Source: Armatimonadota bacterium
Lineage (GTDB): Bacteria > Armatimonadota > Fimbriimonadia > Fimbriimonadales > Fimbriimonadaceae
Assembly: GCA_018268355.1 (NCBI GenBank)
Contig: JAFDWR010000004.1
Coordinates: 186,404 to 250,403 of the forward strand
Length of the DNA: 64,000 bases
Direction of reading: 5' to 3'
Made by a program: the position numbers and the translations under genes. A model generated the notes under the pieces. It had not been told where the DNA came from and did no database searches. It saw only the letters and a list, made by a program, of their open reading frames with translations. Of the stretch, positions 9,185 through 18,089 are shown in pieces. Each line of letters opens with the position of its first letter. Positions within the stretch are counted from its first letter, which is position 1.

Positions 9185-10053
9185 TCGTTGGCTCGAATCC
9201 CCAGCTTCGCCGTCGCCGACGGGCGGACAACATCTTCCGCTGGCTCTGCTTCTCGGCTGCCGCCCTCGGTGTGGTCCTCCTCATCACCTTTCTCACCAAG
9301 ATCTTCGTCGGTGGCCTCTCGCGCGTCGACTGGCACTTCATCACCGGCAAGCTGAGCAACCGCCCGGTCAAGACCGGCCTCTGGGAGGCGATCGTGGGCA
9401 GCTTCTACGTGATGATCCTCACCGGCCTGATCGCGGTGCCCATTGGCGTCGGGGCTGCCCTCTATCTCGAGGAGTTCAACCGAAAGCGAAACCGGCTGAC
9501 CAACTTCATTCAGCTCAATATTTCGAACCTCGCGGGTGTCCCGTCGATCGTGTATGGCCTGCTCGGCCTGACCGTCTTTGTCACCTGGCTGAGCCTGGGC
9601 CGAAGCCTCATCGCGGGCGCGCTCACCATGAGCCTGCTCATCCTGCCGATGGTGATCATCGTCACCCAGGAAGCGCTGAAGGCGGTCCCGAAGAGCTATC
9701 GCGAAGGTGCGCTCGCCCTCGGTTGCACGCCGTGGCAGGCGATCCGCCGCCAGGTGCTCCCGAACGCCGCACCCGGAATCTGGACCGGCATCATCCTCGC
9801 CTTGAGCCGCGCGATCGGCGAAACCGCCCCGCTCATCGTCGTGGGCGCGGTCTCCTACGTCAGCGCGACGCCCAAGTCGCTCGGTGACACCTTCACCGTC
9901 TTGCCGATCAAGATCTTCGACTGGTCGGGCGAATCCAAGGCTGACTTCCACGTCGCGGCCGCCGGCGCGATCATCGTTCTCATCCTGACCCTTCTGACCC
10001 TCAACTCGGTGGCGATCATTCTCCGAGCACGAGTCGCCAAGCGGCTCCGCTGA
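9181..10053 (+). CDS. pstA: phosphate ABC transporter permease PstA
   Basis: This is a 290-residue permease paralogous to PstC. Landmarks are SNLAGVPSIVYGLLGL, the EAA loop EALKAVPKSYREGALALGCT and the downstream SRAIGETAPLIVVGA. It completes the membrane part of the Pst system. In most genomes pstB (the ATPase) and often phoU follow directly; here the next gene is an M42 peptidase 17 bp downstream, so the ATPase must be encoded elsewhere or shared. Confidence 0.94.
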   Translation: MIVGSNPQLRRRRRADNIFRWLCFSAAALGVVLLITFLTKIFVGGLSRVDWHFITGKLSNRPVKTGLWEAIVGSFYVMILTGLIAVPIGVGAALYLEEFNRKRNRLTNFIQLNISNLAGVPSIVYGLLGLTVFVTWLSLGRSLIAGALTMSLLILPMVIIVTQEALKAVPKSYREGALALGCTPWQAIRRQVLPNAAPGIWTGIILALSRAIGETAPLIVVGAVSYVSATPKSLGDTFTVLPIKIFDWSGESKADFHVAAAGAIIVLILTLLTLNSVAIILRARVAKRLR

Positions 10054-10070
10054 TCGGTCAAAATCGGGGC

Positions 10071-11150
10071 ATGCGCCCTGAATCGCTCGACTTCTTCCGA
10101 CTTATTGTCAACACACCTTCGCCCAGCGGCTATGAGGAGCACGCGGCCGAGGTCTATCGAAACTACACGAATACCTGGGCGGACGAGATCAAGACCGACG
10201 TCCACGGCAACGTTGCCGCCATCCTCAACCCCCACGCCGAAATGCGAATCATGCTCGCGGGGCACATGGACGAGATCGGCTTCATCGTCCACTACATCGA
10301 CGACGCGGGCCTGATCTACTTCAGTGGCATCGGCGGCCATGACAGCACGGTCGCGATTGGCCAGCGGGTTTGGATTCATGGTCAAGCTGGCCGGGTCTGC
10401 GGCGTGATCGGTCGAAAGGCCATCCACCTCCTTGAAGAAGAGGAGCGCAAGAAGAAGCCTGAGCTGAAGGACATGTGGATCGACATCGGTGCCTCGAACC
10501 GCGCCGAAGCGGAGGCGGTCATCGCCCTCGGAGACGTCGTGACCTACCAAGTTGAATTCCAGAACCTTCTCGGCGACCGCGCGACGGCACGCGGCTTTGA
10601 CAACAAGATGGGCTCGTTCATCGTCGCGGAGACGATTCGACTCCTGAAGGAAGACGGCGGCCTCGACCCGAACGTGGGCGTTTATGCGGTGGCCACGGTA
10701 CAAGAAGAGATCGGCCTGCGCGGCGCGCGAACGTCGGCCTTCTGGATCGAAGCTCAGTCGGGCCTCGCGGTTGACGTGAACCACGCGATTGACTATCCGT
10801 CGGTCAGCAAGACGCGCTACGGCCAGCTCGACCTCGGCAAGGGCCCGAGCGTCATGCGCGGTGCGAACGCCAACCCGATCGTCTTCCAGATGATCCGCGA
10901 TGCAGCGGCACGGGAGGACATCCCCTATCAGGTCGACGTCGCTCCGGGCGGAACTGGCACCGACGGCAACGCGATGCAGCTCAACCGCGGCGGTATGGCG
11001 GTCGGGATCCTCGGTGTGGCGCTGCGCTACATGCACACCCCGTGCGAAGTGCTCTCGCTCACCGACGTCGAGAACTGCGCGCGACTGATGGCGGCCTACT
11101 GCCGATCGGTCAAGCCCGACACCGACTTTACCCCGCGCATCACGCGCTAG
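10071..11150 (+). CDS. M42 family metallopeptidase (second copy)
   Basis: This is a 359-residue soluble enzyme. The full M42 motif series is present: AGHMDEIGFIVHY, ARGFDNKMGS, VQEEIGLRGART (catalytic Glu), VDVNHAIDYP, GGTGTDGNAM and LRYMHTPCEV. It is closer to canonical M42 aminopeptidases than the copy at 4782, whose first metal motif is HVDTLG. It lies 17 bp after pstA, probably on the same transcript, though no phosphate-related role is implied. The stop codon interlocks with that of convergent nadA in a CTAG palindrome. Confidence 0.92.
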   Translation: MRPESLDFFRLIVNTPSPSGYEEHAAEVYRNYTNTWADEIKTDVHGNVAAILNPHAEMRIMLAGHMDEIGFIVHYIDDAGLIYFSGIGGHDSTVAIGQRVWIHGQAGRVCGVIGRKAIHLLEEEERKKKPELKDMWIDIGASNRAEAEAVIALGDVVTYQVEFQNLLGDRATARGFDNKMGSFIVAETIRLLKEDGGLDPNVGVYAVATVQEEIGLRGARTSAFWIEAQSGLAVDVNHAIDYPSVSKTRYGQLDLGKGPSVMRGANANPIVFQMIRDAAAREDIPYQVDVAPGGTGTDGNAMQLNRGGMAVGILGVALRYMHTPCEVLSLTDVENCARLMAAYCRSVKPDTDFTPRITR

Positions 11151-12244
11151 GCACAGACGGTGAGCATGCGCTGAAGGGCGATCAGCGCGGGTACCCGAAC
11201 GTGATCGGGAACGAGAACCTGGTTAACGACTTCTCCGTTGACCAGGTTTTCTAATGCCCAAAGCAGGAAGCTCGGGTGGATGCGATACATCGTCGCGCAA
11301 GGGCAAATCTGCGGGTCAAGGCAGAAGATCGTCCGGTCGGGCAGCTCCTTCGCCATGCGGTTGACGAGGTTGACCTCGGTGCCGACCGCCCACGCGGAGC
11401 CAGGTTCGGACTTGCGCAAGGTGTCAACAATGAATTCGGTTGAACCGTTGAGGTCCGCCGCGCGCACCACGTCCAGCTCGCATTCCGGGTGTACAAGGGC
11501 GGTCAGTCCGGGATACTTCGCCCGCGCTTCTTCGATTTGGGCGACGGTGAACCGCTTGTGGACCGAGCAGTGGCCCTTCCAGAGGATGAATTTCGCCCGC
11601 TGGATCGACTCGGGCGTATTGCCGCCGAGGGGCTTGAATGGATCCCAGAGGATCATGTCCGCATCGGGGTCATAGCCGAGTCGGACGCCAGTGTTTCGCC
11701 CGAGGTGCTGGTCGGGGAAGAAGAGCACCTTCGGCCGCTCGTTGAGGGCCCATTCGACGGCGGTCGGCGCGTTGGTCGAGGTGCAAACGGTGCCGCCATG
11801 CTCGCCGACGAACGCCTTGAGGTTGGCCGCCGAATTGATGTAGGTCACCGGCATGACCTGGCCGGGTTGGCCAATTGCTTCTTCAATCTGCTTCCAGGCT
11901 CGCTGGACTTGGAAGAGGTTCGCCATGTCCGCCATCGAGCATCCCGCCGCCATGTTGGGGAGGATGACCTTTTGGTTCGCGGGCGTGAGGATGTCGGCAC
12001 TCTCGGCCATGAAGTGGACGCCGCAAAAAACGATGAACTCGGCGTCGGGCGTCGCGGCGGCATTCTTCGCGAGCTTGTAGCTGTCGCCGCGAAAGTCGGC
12101 GTGTTCGATGATCTCGTCGCGCTGGTAGTGGTGACCGAGGATGACCAGTCGGTCGCCTAGCTTGGCCTTCGCCTCCTGGATGCGCTCCCTGGTGGTCGAA
12201 GCATCCATCTCGGTGTACTTTTCGGGGAGAGCAACCTGTGCCAT
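11147..12244 (-). CDS. nadA: quinolinate synthase
   Basis: This 365-residue [4Fe-4S] enzyme condenses iminoaspartate with dihydroxyacetone phosphate to quinolinate in de novo NAD synthesis. Recognisable parts are VILGHHYQRDEI, FCGVHFMAESA, MAAGCSMADM (cluster Cys), HPECELDV (cluster Cys) and CPCATMYRI (cluster Cys). nadB and nadC are not in the window. A TAGAAT box lies 6 nt before the ATG (plus 12251-12256) and no Shine-Dalgarno is visible, so the mRNA may be leaderless. A terminator separates it from the upstream secreted-protein gene. Confidence 0.96.
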   Translation of the reverse strand: MAQVALPEKYTEMDASTTRERIQEAKAKLGDRLVILGHHYQRDEIIEHADFRGDSYKLAKNAAATPDAEFIVFCGVHFMAESADILTPANQKVILPNMAAGCSMADMANLFQVQRAWKQIEEAIGQPGQVMPVTYINSAANLKAFVGEHGGTVCTSTNAPTAVEWALNERPKVLFFPDQHLGRNTGVRLGYDPDADMILWDPFKPLGGNTPESIQRAKFILWKGHCSVHKRFTVAQIEEARAKYPGLTALVHPECELDVVRAADLNGSTEFIVDTLRKSEPGSAWAVGTEVNLVNRMAKELPDRTIFCLDPQICPCATMYRIHPSFLLWALENLVNGEVVNQVLVPDHVRVPALIALQRMLTVCA

Positions 12245-12250
12245 TAACTC

Positions 12251-12256
12251 ATTCTA
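12251..12256 (-). promoter_or_regulatory. -10 box for leaderless nadA
   Basis: On the minus strand TAGAAT stands 6 nt before the nadA ATG with no ribosome-binding site between. Transcription would start at or next to the A of the ATG. It is one of several such arrangements in the window. Confidence 0.5.
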
Positions 12257-12271
12257 CGTTCTGTCGGCGAC

Positions 12272-12303
12272 AAAAAAGCCCTGCCGAACGGGTTCAGCAG
12301 GGC
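12272..12303 (-). terminator. intrinsic terminator of the secreted-protein gene
   Basis: A 12-bp stem with one mismatch (12278-12289 with 12292-12303) is followed in the minus direction by TTTTTTG. It ends the transcript of the gene at 12325-13074 just before the nadA promoter. Confidence 0.88.
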
Positions 12304-12324
12304 CTTGGAGTGAGGATTCGACCC

Positions 12325-13074
12325 TTACAGCCGGATGCGACTGAGGTCGACCTTGTCGAGCAAGCCTCGGTTCTTGGTGCCGAGCTTGTCGAGCAAGTCG
12401 TTGAGGCCCTTCAGGCGACCGTCAAACGTGCTGAGGACGCTGTAGCCCGAGCCGAGGTCGGCGAGCTGCGCGGCAACGTGCTGATAGGTCGATCGGAGTT
12501 CCTTTTCGTTGTAGCTCTCAATCGGCACACCGCTGGGGCCGGTCTTTTGGGGCATAACCCACGGCCAAGCTGCGTTGATCGCGGCCGGTCGCTTCGGCGT
12601 GTCGTTCAGGTTGATCCCAAGTCGGGAGGCGCGCAGACGAATCTCGCCCATCACCTTGTTGCAAAGGCTGATGCACTTGTTGGTCGTCATCGTGATCGGG
12701 ACATAGCGTCGTCGCTGATCGGCGGCCTGCTTCACGAGCACGTCTCGGACCGCAAGCTGGCGAAGGATGTCGAGCTGGCTGGCATCGAGGCTCTTCGTCT
12801 TCAGTCGGTCGGAAAGGTAGCGGTTGGTGAGCTCGTTCAGATCACCTTCAAAGCCGCGACCATCGAGGAACGAGTGCAGGTCGTTTGAGATCCGGTCGAT
12901 GACGTTGACGTTGGACTTGCCGAGCTTCGACGAGATGAGATCGGAGTCCTTCACCAGGATGTCGGCGATCGAGAACGAGCGACCTCCGCCCAGATCAAGC
13001 TTGAGGTCTGCCGAAGCCGTTGCCGAGAGCACAAGCGGGGCGACGATGATCGATAGGATTGCTTTTGCGTTCAT
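12325..13074 (-). CDS. hypothetical secreted protein
   Basis: This is a 249-residue protein with a signal peptide (MNAKAILSIIVAPLVLSATASA, cleavage after ASA). The mature part is charged and mostly helical, with SFSIADILVKDSDLISSKLG near the start, two cysteines in KCISLCNKV that could form a disulfide, and a C-terminus rich in Leu and Asp. I do not recognise the family. It is monocistronic: its own terminator lies downstream and the gap to dprE1 upstream is 59 bp. Probably periplasmic. Confidence 0.65.
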   Translation of the reverse strand: MNAKAILSIIVAPLVLSATASADLKLDLGGGRSFSIADILVKDSDLISSKLGKSNVNVIDRISNDLHSFLDGRGFEGDLNELTNRYLSDRLKTKSLDASQLDILRQLAVRDVLVKQAADQRRRYVPITMTTNKCISLCNKVMGEIRLRASRLGINLNDTPKRPAAINAAWPWVMPQKTGPSGVPIESYNEKELRSTYQHVAAQLADLGSGYSVLSTFDGRLKGLNDLLDKLGTKNRGLLDKVDLSRIRL

Positions 13075-13133
13075 TAACTTCGTTCGACGAATCGGTTGGG
13101 ATTCGACTCCATGTGATTAGACGAGGATGCTGC

Positions 13134-14525
13134 CTAAGGGGTTCGGATTTCTAGGCCCAATCGCCGGGCAAGGTCGCTCGTGAAGAGGCCATTCGGATCC
13201 AGCCTTGTCTTCGCTTCATGATATCTCGCCAGCGTCGCTTCGCCAAGGTAGCGCTGAACTTCGCTGGGACTTAAGACTGAGTCTTTTGCAAAGTAGAAGC
13301 GCCCACCCGCATCGAGGACTCGCTCTGTCATCCGCCGGAGGAGGTCTTTTTGTTGGTCGCCCGAGGCAGGTTGGACCTTGAAGTCAAGGGCAAGCGAGTA
13401 GCCGTCGAGGGCATAGCTAAAGAGCCAGTTCAGCTTGTCGGCCCGGTGCCGCTTCATGACGGCAAGGAACGGCTCCATTCGGGCGTCGGCTGCGTCGGCG
13501 AGGAGGGCCTGAAAGACCTCTCGCGCGTGGTCCTTGGGCACAAACGGCTGAAACTGAAGCAGTCCGTCCGCGCCATAGGCTCGCTGCCAGTTGGGGACAT
13601 AGTCAAGCAGGAACTGGAACTCGACGAGGCCCTGGCGATGGACCTTGTTGTCGGCGAACTTGGCCCCGAGGGCCTTTACGCTGTTGAGGCTGCGCATCCC
13701 CCCGCGGGTGTTCAGCAACCGCAGGATCGGCCAGACCCAGGCCTTCGGCCAAAGGCCGAGAATCCGCGAAGGAAGGTCTTGTGCTCGGTCTTTTCGACCA
13801 TCTTCGGCATAGTGGGCGGAGTGGAAGTGCCCACGCCCTTGGCCAAAGGCATCGATCCAGCTCACTCGGTAGTCCGCGCCTTCTTCTTCGGCGAACGCGG
13901 CAAACTGGCCAGCCCAATCGGCTGCGTGGAGGGACTTCACGTCAACTTCGCCGCTCGGCACTCGCTTCATGCGCAAGGTGACCTGGGTGATTACGCCAAG
14001 CAGCCCCGCCCCCGAGATCACGTTGGCGAAGTCGGGATCGTCCGGCAAAAGGATGTGCGTCCCGCGCGGCGACCAAACGTCGATCCGATCGACCCACTCG
14101 CCGAGCGTCCCCGCATCCGCGGCATTCTTGCCATGGATGTTCATCGCGAGCGCTCCCGCGAGGGTCGGCCGCATCGTGCCGCTCACGACGGGTGGCCAGT
14201 AGCCATCGGGCAGCGTGAGCCGCCAAATCTGCTCCAGCGTCACCCCTGGCTCAGCGACGAGGACCCCAGTTTCCGGATTCCAGTCGAGAATCTGGTTCCA
14301 CTGAGAGAGATCGAGCACAAAGGCCTCGGCGGCTTGGGCGGGGTCGCCGTACGACCGGGCCGAACCTCGGAGCGCGATCTTGCGACCGGACTGGAGAGCA
14401 AGATCGGCAACCTCATGAAGGTCGGCCGTGCTTGTGGGGTGGAACAAGAACCCGTCGGACCGGCAATTGCCGCCAAAGCCCTGAAGGCTGGCCATGCGAT
14501 GCCAAGGGAGGGGCGAATTGGTCAC
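13134..14525 (-). CDS. dprE1: decaprenylphosphoryl-ribose 2'-oxidase-like FAD enzyme (DprE1-like)
   Basis: This is a 463-residue protein starting at the GTG at 14525, which overlaps the dprE2 stop as GTGA; the open frame extends further but inside dprE2. The N-terminal FAD domain has LRGSARSYGD (53-61) and MNIHGKNAADAG with His131, matching mycobacterial DprE1 His132. The C-terminal substrate domain has FYFAKDS with Lys414, matching catalytic Lys418. In Mycobacterium DprE1 oxidises polyprenyl-phosphoribose to the 2'-keto form. The position of Cys387, the benzothiazinone target, is Ala379 (GYSLALDF). Assignment is by motif and by its two pathway neighbours; the polyprenyl chain length is unknown. 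Confidence 0.86.
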   Translation of the reverse strand: MTNSPLPWHRMASLQGFGGNCRSDGFLFHPTSTADLHEVADLALQSGRKIALRGSARSYGDPAQAAEAFVLDLSQWNQILDWNPETGVLVAEPGVTLEQIWRLTLPDGYWPPVVSGTMRPTLAGALAMNIHGKNAADAGTLGEWVDRIDVWSPRGTHILLPDDPDFANVISGAGLLGVITQVTLRMKRVPSGEVDVKSLHAADWAGQFAAFAEEEGADYRVSWIDAFGQGRGHFHSAHYAEDGRKDRAQDLPSRILGLWPKAWVWPILRLLNTRGGMRSLNSVKALGAKFADNKVHRQGLVEFQFLLDYVPNWQRAYGADGLLQFQPFVPKDHAREVFQALLADAADARMEPFLAVMKRHRADKLNWLFSYALDGYSLALDFKVQPASGDQQKDLLRRMTERVLDAGGRFYFAKDSVLSPSEVQRYLGEATLARYHEAKTRLDPNGLFTSDLARRLGLEIRTP

Positions 14526-15250
14526 AGCTTCAATCGGCGGAAAATCGCTCCCGGAATGAGGCGGATCACCGCAAAAATCAGCCGGTGGGTGATCTTCAGG
14601 TAGTGCTCGCCAGGGCGGGTCATCTTGCCGAGGCACTTCTGGGCGGCCTGCTCCACGGGCATCATCTTCGATTGGTCGAGGTGGGCGGTCATCTCGGTGG
14701 CGAGCGGTCCGGGCTTGATCGTCACCACGGTGACGCCTTGGCGGTCGAGGCGGTTGCGGAGGGCCTCAAGGTAGGTCGCCAGCGCGGCCTTCGAGGCGTT
14801 GTAACCCGGTTGTCCGCGCCGTCCGCGGTCTCCTGCGACGCTTCCGATGCCCACGATGGTGCCCTTACCCACCGACTGAAAACGGGTTGCGGCCAGGTTG
14901 CACCAGGCCATCGCTCCCGTCACATTGGTGTCCATCATGAGGGCGTCCTTCGAGGTGTCGAACTCGTCCAACTCGACCTCGGGCATGACTCCCGCCGCAT
15001 AGATGAGGAGGTCAAGCCCGCCGAGGGCTTGGGTTGCTTGGGCGAAGAGGTCGGGCACCGATTCCAGGTCGGTGACGTCGTGCCAGAACGGGAGAATGTT
15101 GTCCGGCGAGGTGGCGGCGAGCTCGTTCAGCTTGTCCTCACGGCGGCCCATGACTGCGACCCGCGCACCCTCGGCGGCGAGCAGCTTGGCCAATTCAGCC
15201 CCGAGCCCGCTCGTTGCGCCAATGATGATCACGTGACGCCAAACGTTCAC
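14522..15250 (-). CDS. dprE2: SDR oxidoreductase, decaprenylphosphoryl-2-keto-pentose reductase-like (DprE2-like)
   Basis: This is a 242-residue short-chain dehydrogenase. The nucleotide-binding motif is IIIGATSGLGAELAK, the structural NAG equivalent is YAAGVM, and the catalytic pair is in GYNASKAALATY after the Ser of GSVAGDRGRRG. In the arabinose pathway DprE2 reduces the keto intermediate made by DprE1, giving polyprenyl-phosphoryl arabinose. Alone it would be only a generic SDR; its position between ubiA-like and dprE1-like genes with GTGA overlaps on both sides makes the DprE2 role likely. The start codon is GTG. Confidence 0.82.
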   Translation of the reverse strand: MNVWRHVIIIGATSGLGAELAKLLAAEGARVAVMGRREDKLNELAATSPDNILPFWHDVTDLESVPDLFAQATQALGGLDLLIYAAGVMPEVELDEFDTSKDALMMDTNVTGAMAWCNLAATRFQSVGKGTIVGIGSVAGDRGRRGQPGYNASKAALATYLEALRNRLDRQGVTVVTIKPGPLATEMTAHLDQSKMMPVEQAAQKCLGKMTRPGEHYLKITHRLIFAVIRLIPGAIFRRLKL

Positions 15251-16182
15251 TTCAGCACCCCCGAGTACTGCGGTGAGAGCACGGCGATGGCGGCGGTGAG
15301 CATGAACAAAACGACGGAGAGAAGCAGGCGACGGTCGCTGAACAGCAGCGTTTCCGGCTCTTCACCCTCCTTGGAGCCGAACACGATCAGCAGGTAGCGA
15401 CAGACGCCATAGGCGACGAAGATCGCGGTCGCGGCGAGGCCGGGATGCTGCTTGGCGGTCGTGCTTTCGATGCAATACAGGCCGTAGCAGAGCAGCGACG
15501 AGGTCGCAAAGACGACGACAAAGCGGTCGAGGGCATCCTTGGTGTAGGAGGCAAGGCTCGGGCGGGTCTTCGCATCTGGCCCCTCGTTCAAGAACTCCTG
15601 ACGCCGCTTCGCAAAGCCCAACATGAGCGCGAGCGACCCCGTACAGAAAAGCAGCCACGGCGAGATCGTCACCGAGATCACCACCGCACCGAGAACCGCG
15701 CGGAGGACAAACCCGACCGAGATGCAAAAGATGTCGGCGACGGGCTCATGCTTCAGCCACAGGTTGTAAAGAACCTGAAGCGCGAGATAGGTGACGCCGA
15801 CGATCAGGCTCCAGCGGTTCAGCCAAAACGCGAGACCGAGACCACCGACGACGAGCAACACAGCCAGGATCCCCGCGTGGAGGGGCTTGATCGCGCCACT
15901 CGCGAGAGGGCGATGACGCTTGCGAGCGTGACTTCGGTCGAGCTCGATGTCGCGAAGGTCGTTGAAGATGTAAACCGCGCTGCTGATGAAGCACATCGCG
16001 GCGAACCCGAGAAGCACGCGCAGAGCAATTCCACCCTGGGTGATTTGACCCGTAAAGAGGGCGGCGGCAAAAACGAGGAGGTTCTTGGTCCACTGCCGAA
16101 CGCGCAGGAGCCGGACCCACGCACTGATCCCCTTTGCCGGGGCAACGGTGAGGCCTTCAGTCTTTGGCGTCGGAGTGGTCAT
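15247..16182 (-). CDS. UbiA-family decaprenyl-phosphate phosphoribosyltransferase-like protein
   Basis: This is a 311-residue membrane protein with about eight to nine helices. [16 protein letters not shown] near the start and the first metal motif [19 protein letters not shown] (from residue 74) are typical of the Rv3806c subfamily, which transfers phosphoribose from PRPP to a polyprenyl phosphate, rather than of menaquinone or haem UbiA enzymes. The second Asp-rich motif is less clear. This is the committing step for polyprenyl-phosphoryl arabinose. It overlaps mnmG upstream (ATGA) and dprE2 downstream (GTGA). The phosphatase of the pathway is not adjacent. Confidence 0.84.
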   Translation of the reverse strand: MTTPTPKTEGLTVAPAKGISAWVRLLRVRQWTKNLLVFAAALFTGQITQGGIALRVLLGFAAMCFISSAVYIFNDLRDIELDRSHARKRHRPLASGAIKPLHAGILAVLLVVGGLGLAFWLNRWSLIVGVTYLALQVLYNLWLKHEPVADIFCISVGFVLRAVLGAVVISVTISPWLLFCTGSLALMLGFAKRRQEFLNEGPDAKTRPSLASYTKDALDRFVVVFATSSLLCYGLYCIESTTAKQHPGLAATAIFVAYGVCRYLLIVFGSKEGEEPETLLFSDRRLLLSVVLFMLTAAIAVLSPQYSGVLK

Positions 16183-18089
16183 GAGATCGGGATCGCGTCG
16201 GCTTTGGGACGAGCATAGCGCAACGTCCCAATCAGCAACGCGATATCTGTCGGTCGAATTCCCGGAATGCGCGAAGCCTGGCCAATCGTCGAGGGTCGAA
16301 TGCGCCCCAACTTGTCCTTCGCCTCGTGGCTGAGCGAGTTCACGGACTCAAAGTCGAACCAGCCCGGGATCTTGAGGTCATCCAGCCGCTTGGCTTGCTC
16401 GATCGTCCGCGCCTGCTTCTCCAGGAAGCCGTCGTACATGCCCTGAAGCTCAATCGCCGCGCGAACCACGCCTTGCTCGGGGAGCCTGAGGTCAATCCCC
16501 AGCCCAGCGGCGACTTCTTCGACCTGGTCGAGGTTCATCGTTGGCCGCTTCATGAGGTCAAAAAGGCTCGTCCGGTCGCGCACCGGTGCCTCCCCGAGCG
16601 ATTCAAGGACGTCCGACTGGTTCGGTGCAATCGTGTGTGTACGGAGCGATGAGATCCCCGCCTCAATCGCCTCGCGCTTGGCCTCGAAGGTGCGCCAGTC
16701 GTCGTCGCCGATGAGGCCAATCTCTCGACCGATGGGGCTGAGCCGCTGGTCGGCATTGTCGTGGCGAAGCAGCAGCCGGTGCTCAGCGCGCGCGGTGAGC
16801 ATCCGGTAGGGATCTTCCACTCCCTTGGTCACGAGGTCATCGATCATCACGCCGAGGAAGGAATCGCGACGCGTGAACTCAACCGGCGGCTCTTCCTTCG
16901 CCCGGCGGGCGGCGTTGATCCCCGCGACGATGCCCTGACCGGCAGCTTCTTCATAACCGCTGGTGCCGTTGATCTGACCGGCGAGGTAGAGGCCGTCGAG
17001 GAGCTTCGACTCCAACGTGGGCCGAAGCTGAAGCGGGTCCGCCATGTCGTATTCCACCGCGTAGCCGGGGCGGATCATCTCGACGTTCTCGAGTCCGGGA
17101 ACCGTGCGCAAAAGCGCCTCTTGGACGTCGGCGGGGAGGCTGGTGGAGACGCCTTGAACATATACCGACTCGGTGTGCCACTCCTCTTTTTCCAGGAAGA
17201 TCGGATGCGACGTTTTGTCGGCAAAGCGGACGATCTTGTCCTCGATGCTTGGACAGTAGCGCGGGCCGACGCCTTCGATTTCGCCGGAGTACATCGCGCT
17301 CTCCGTGATTCGCTCGCGGATGACGTCGTGGGTGAAGGCGTTGGTGTGGGTTTGCCAGCAGGGCAGAAGCTCGCGGTCAGTCTGTAGCCGATGGTTCCAG
17401 AAGCTCACCGGACCTGCGTCGGGTTCGCTCTCCATCGCGAGGGTCTTGCTAAAGTCGATGCTCGAGAACTTCACGCGGGGCGTCGTTCCCGTCTTGAACC
17501 GGCGCAGGTGGACGCCGATGTCAAAGAGGAATGTGGCGAGGTCAATCGCGGCTTGGTCGCCGTGCCGGGCGGCAACCGTCTTCTTTCGACCTTCATGGCA
17601 GAGGCCGTTCAAAAAGGTGCCCGTGGTGAGGATGACGGCAGCGCAATCCACCCGCTGGGGGGCGGACTCGCCGCTGGCCACGAACTCGGCACCTGCGATC
17701 TTGCCGCCTTGCTCGGTCAGCCGGGTGACAGTCCCTTCGATCACGGTGAGATTGGGCTCGCTCAGCAGGACGCCCTGCATGATCTCGGGATAGAGGGTTT
17801 TGCAGACGTGGGCGCGGAAGGTCTGGACCGCGGGCCCTTTGCCGGTGCCGACCCGGCGGATATGGGTCATCGCGAGGTCGGTGGTTCGGCCCATTTGGCC
17901 ACCGAGGGCGTCGACTTCGCGCGCGATGTGGCCTTTGGCGGGTCCGCCAACACTGCAGTTGCAAGGAAGGTGACCGATCCGGTCCTTCCGCATCGTGATG
18001 CAGAGCGTCTTGACGCCCAGGCGTGCCGAGGCTAGCGCGGCCTCAATGCCCGCGTGACCCGCTCCGACGACGACGACCTCGAACCTCAA
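16179..18089 (-). CDS. mnmG: tRNA uridine-5-carboxymethylaminomethyl modification enzyme MnmG (GidA)
   Basis: This 636-residue protein has the full family length. The FAD-binding start [20 protein letters not shown], the [13 protein letters not shown] motif, and later RYCPSIEDK and GYEEAAGQG are MnmG hallmarks. With MnmE it installs the cmnm5 group at U34 of tRNAs. The start is a TTG at 18089 that overlaps the stop of the upstream GAF gene (TTGA). It heads, with that gene, the arabinose-donor operon, a combination that looks like simple hitch-hiking of a housekeeping gene. Confidence 0.96.
   Translation of the reverse strand: MRFEVVVVGAGHAGIEAALASARLGVKTLCITMRKDRIGHLPCNCSVGGPAKGHIAREVDALGGQMGRTTDLAMTHIRRVGTGKGPAVQTFRAHVCKTLYPEIMQGVLLSEPNLTVIEGTVTRLTEQGGKIAGAEFVASGESAPQRVDCAAVILTTGTFLNGLCHEGRKKTVAARHGDQAAIDLATFLFDIGVHLRRFKTGTTPRVKFSSIDFSKTLAMESEPDAGPVSFWNHRLQTDRELLPCWQTHTNAFTHDVIRERITESAMYSGEIEGVGPRYCPSIEDKIVRFADKTSHPIFLEKEEWHTESVYVQGVSTSLPADVQEALLRTVPGLENVEMIRPGYAVEYDMADPLQLRPTLESKLLDGLYLAGQINGTSGYEEAAGQGIVAGINAARRAKEEPPVEFTRRDSFLGVMIDDLVTKGVEDPYRMLTARAEHRLLLRHDNADQRLSPIGREIGLIGDDDWRTFEAKREAIEAGISSLRTHTIAPNQSDVLESLGEAPVRDRTSLFDLMKRPTMNLDQVEEVAAGLGIDLRLPEQGVVRAAIELQGMYDGFLEKQARTIEQAKRLDDLKIPGWFDFESVNSLSHEAKDKLGRIRPSTIGQASRIPGIRPTDIALLIGTLRYARPKADAIPIS

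Noticed and set aside
8120-11036. Series of long minus ORFs opposite pstC, pstA and M42
   Set aside because: They mirror the third-position GC of the real genes and contain no recognisable motif.
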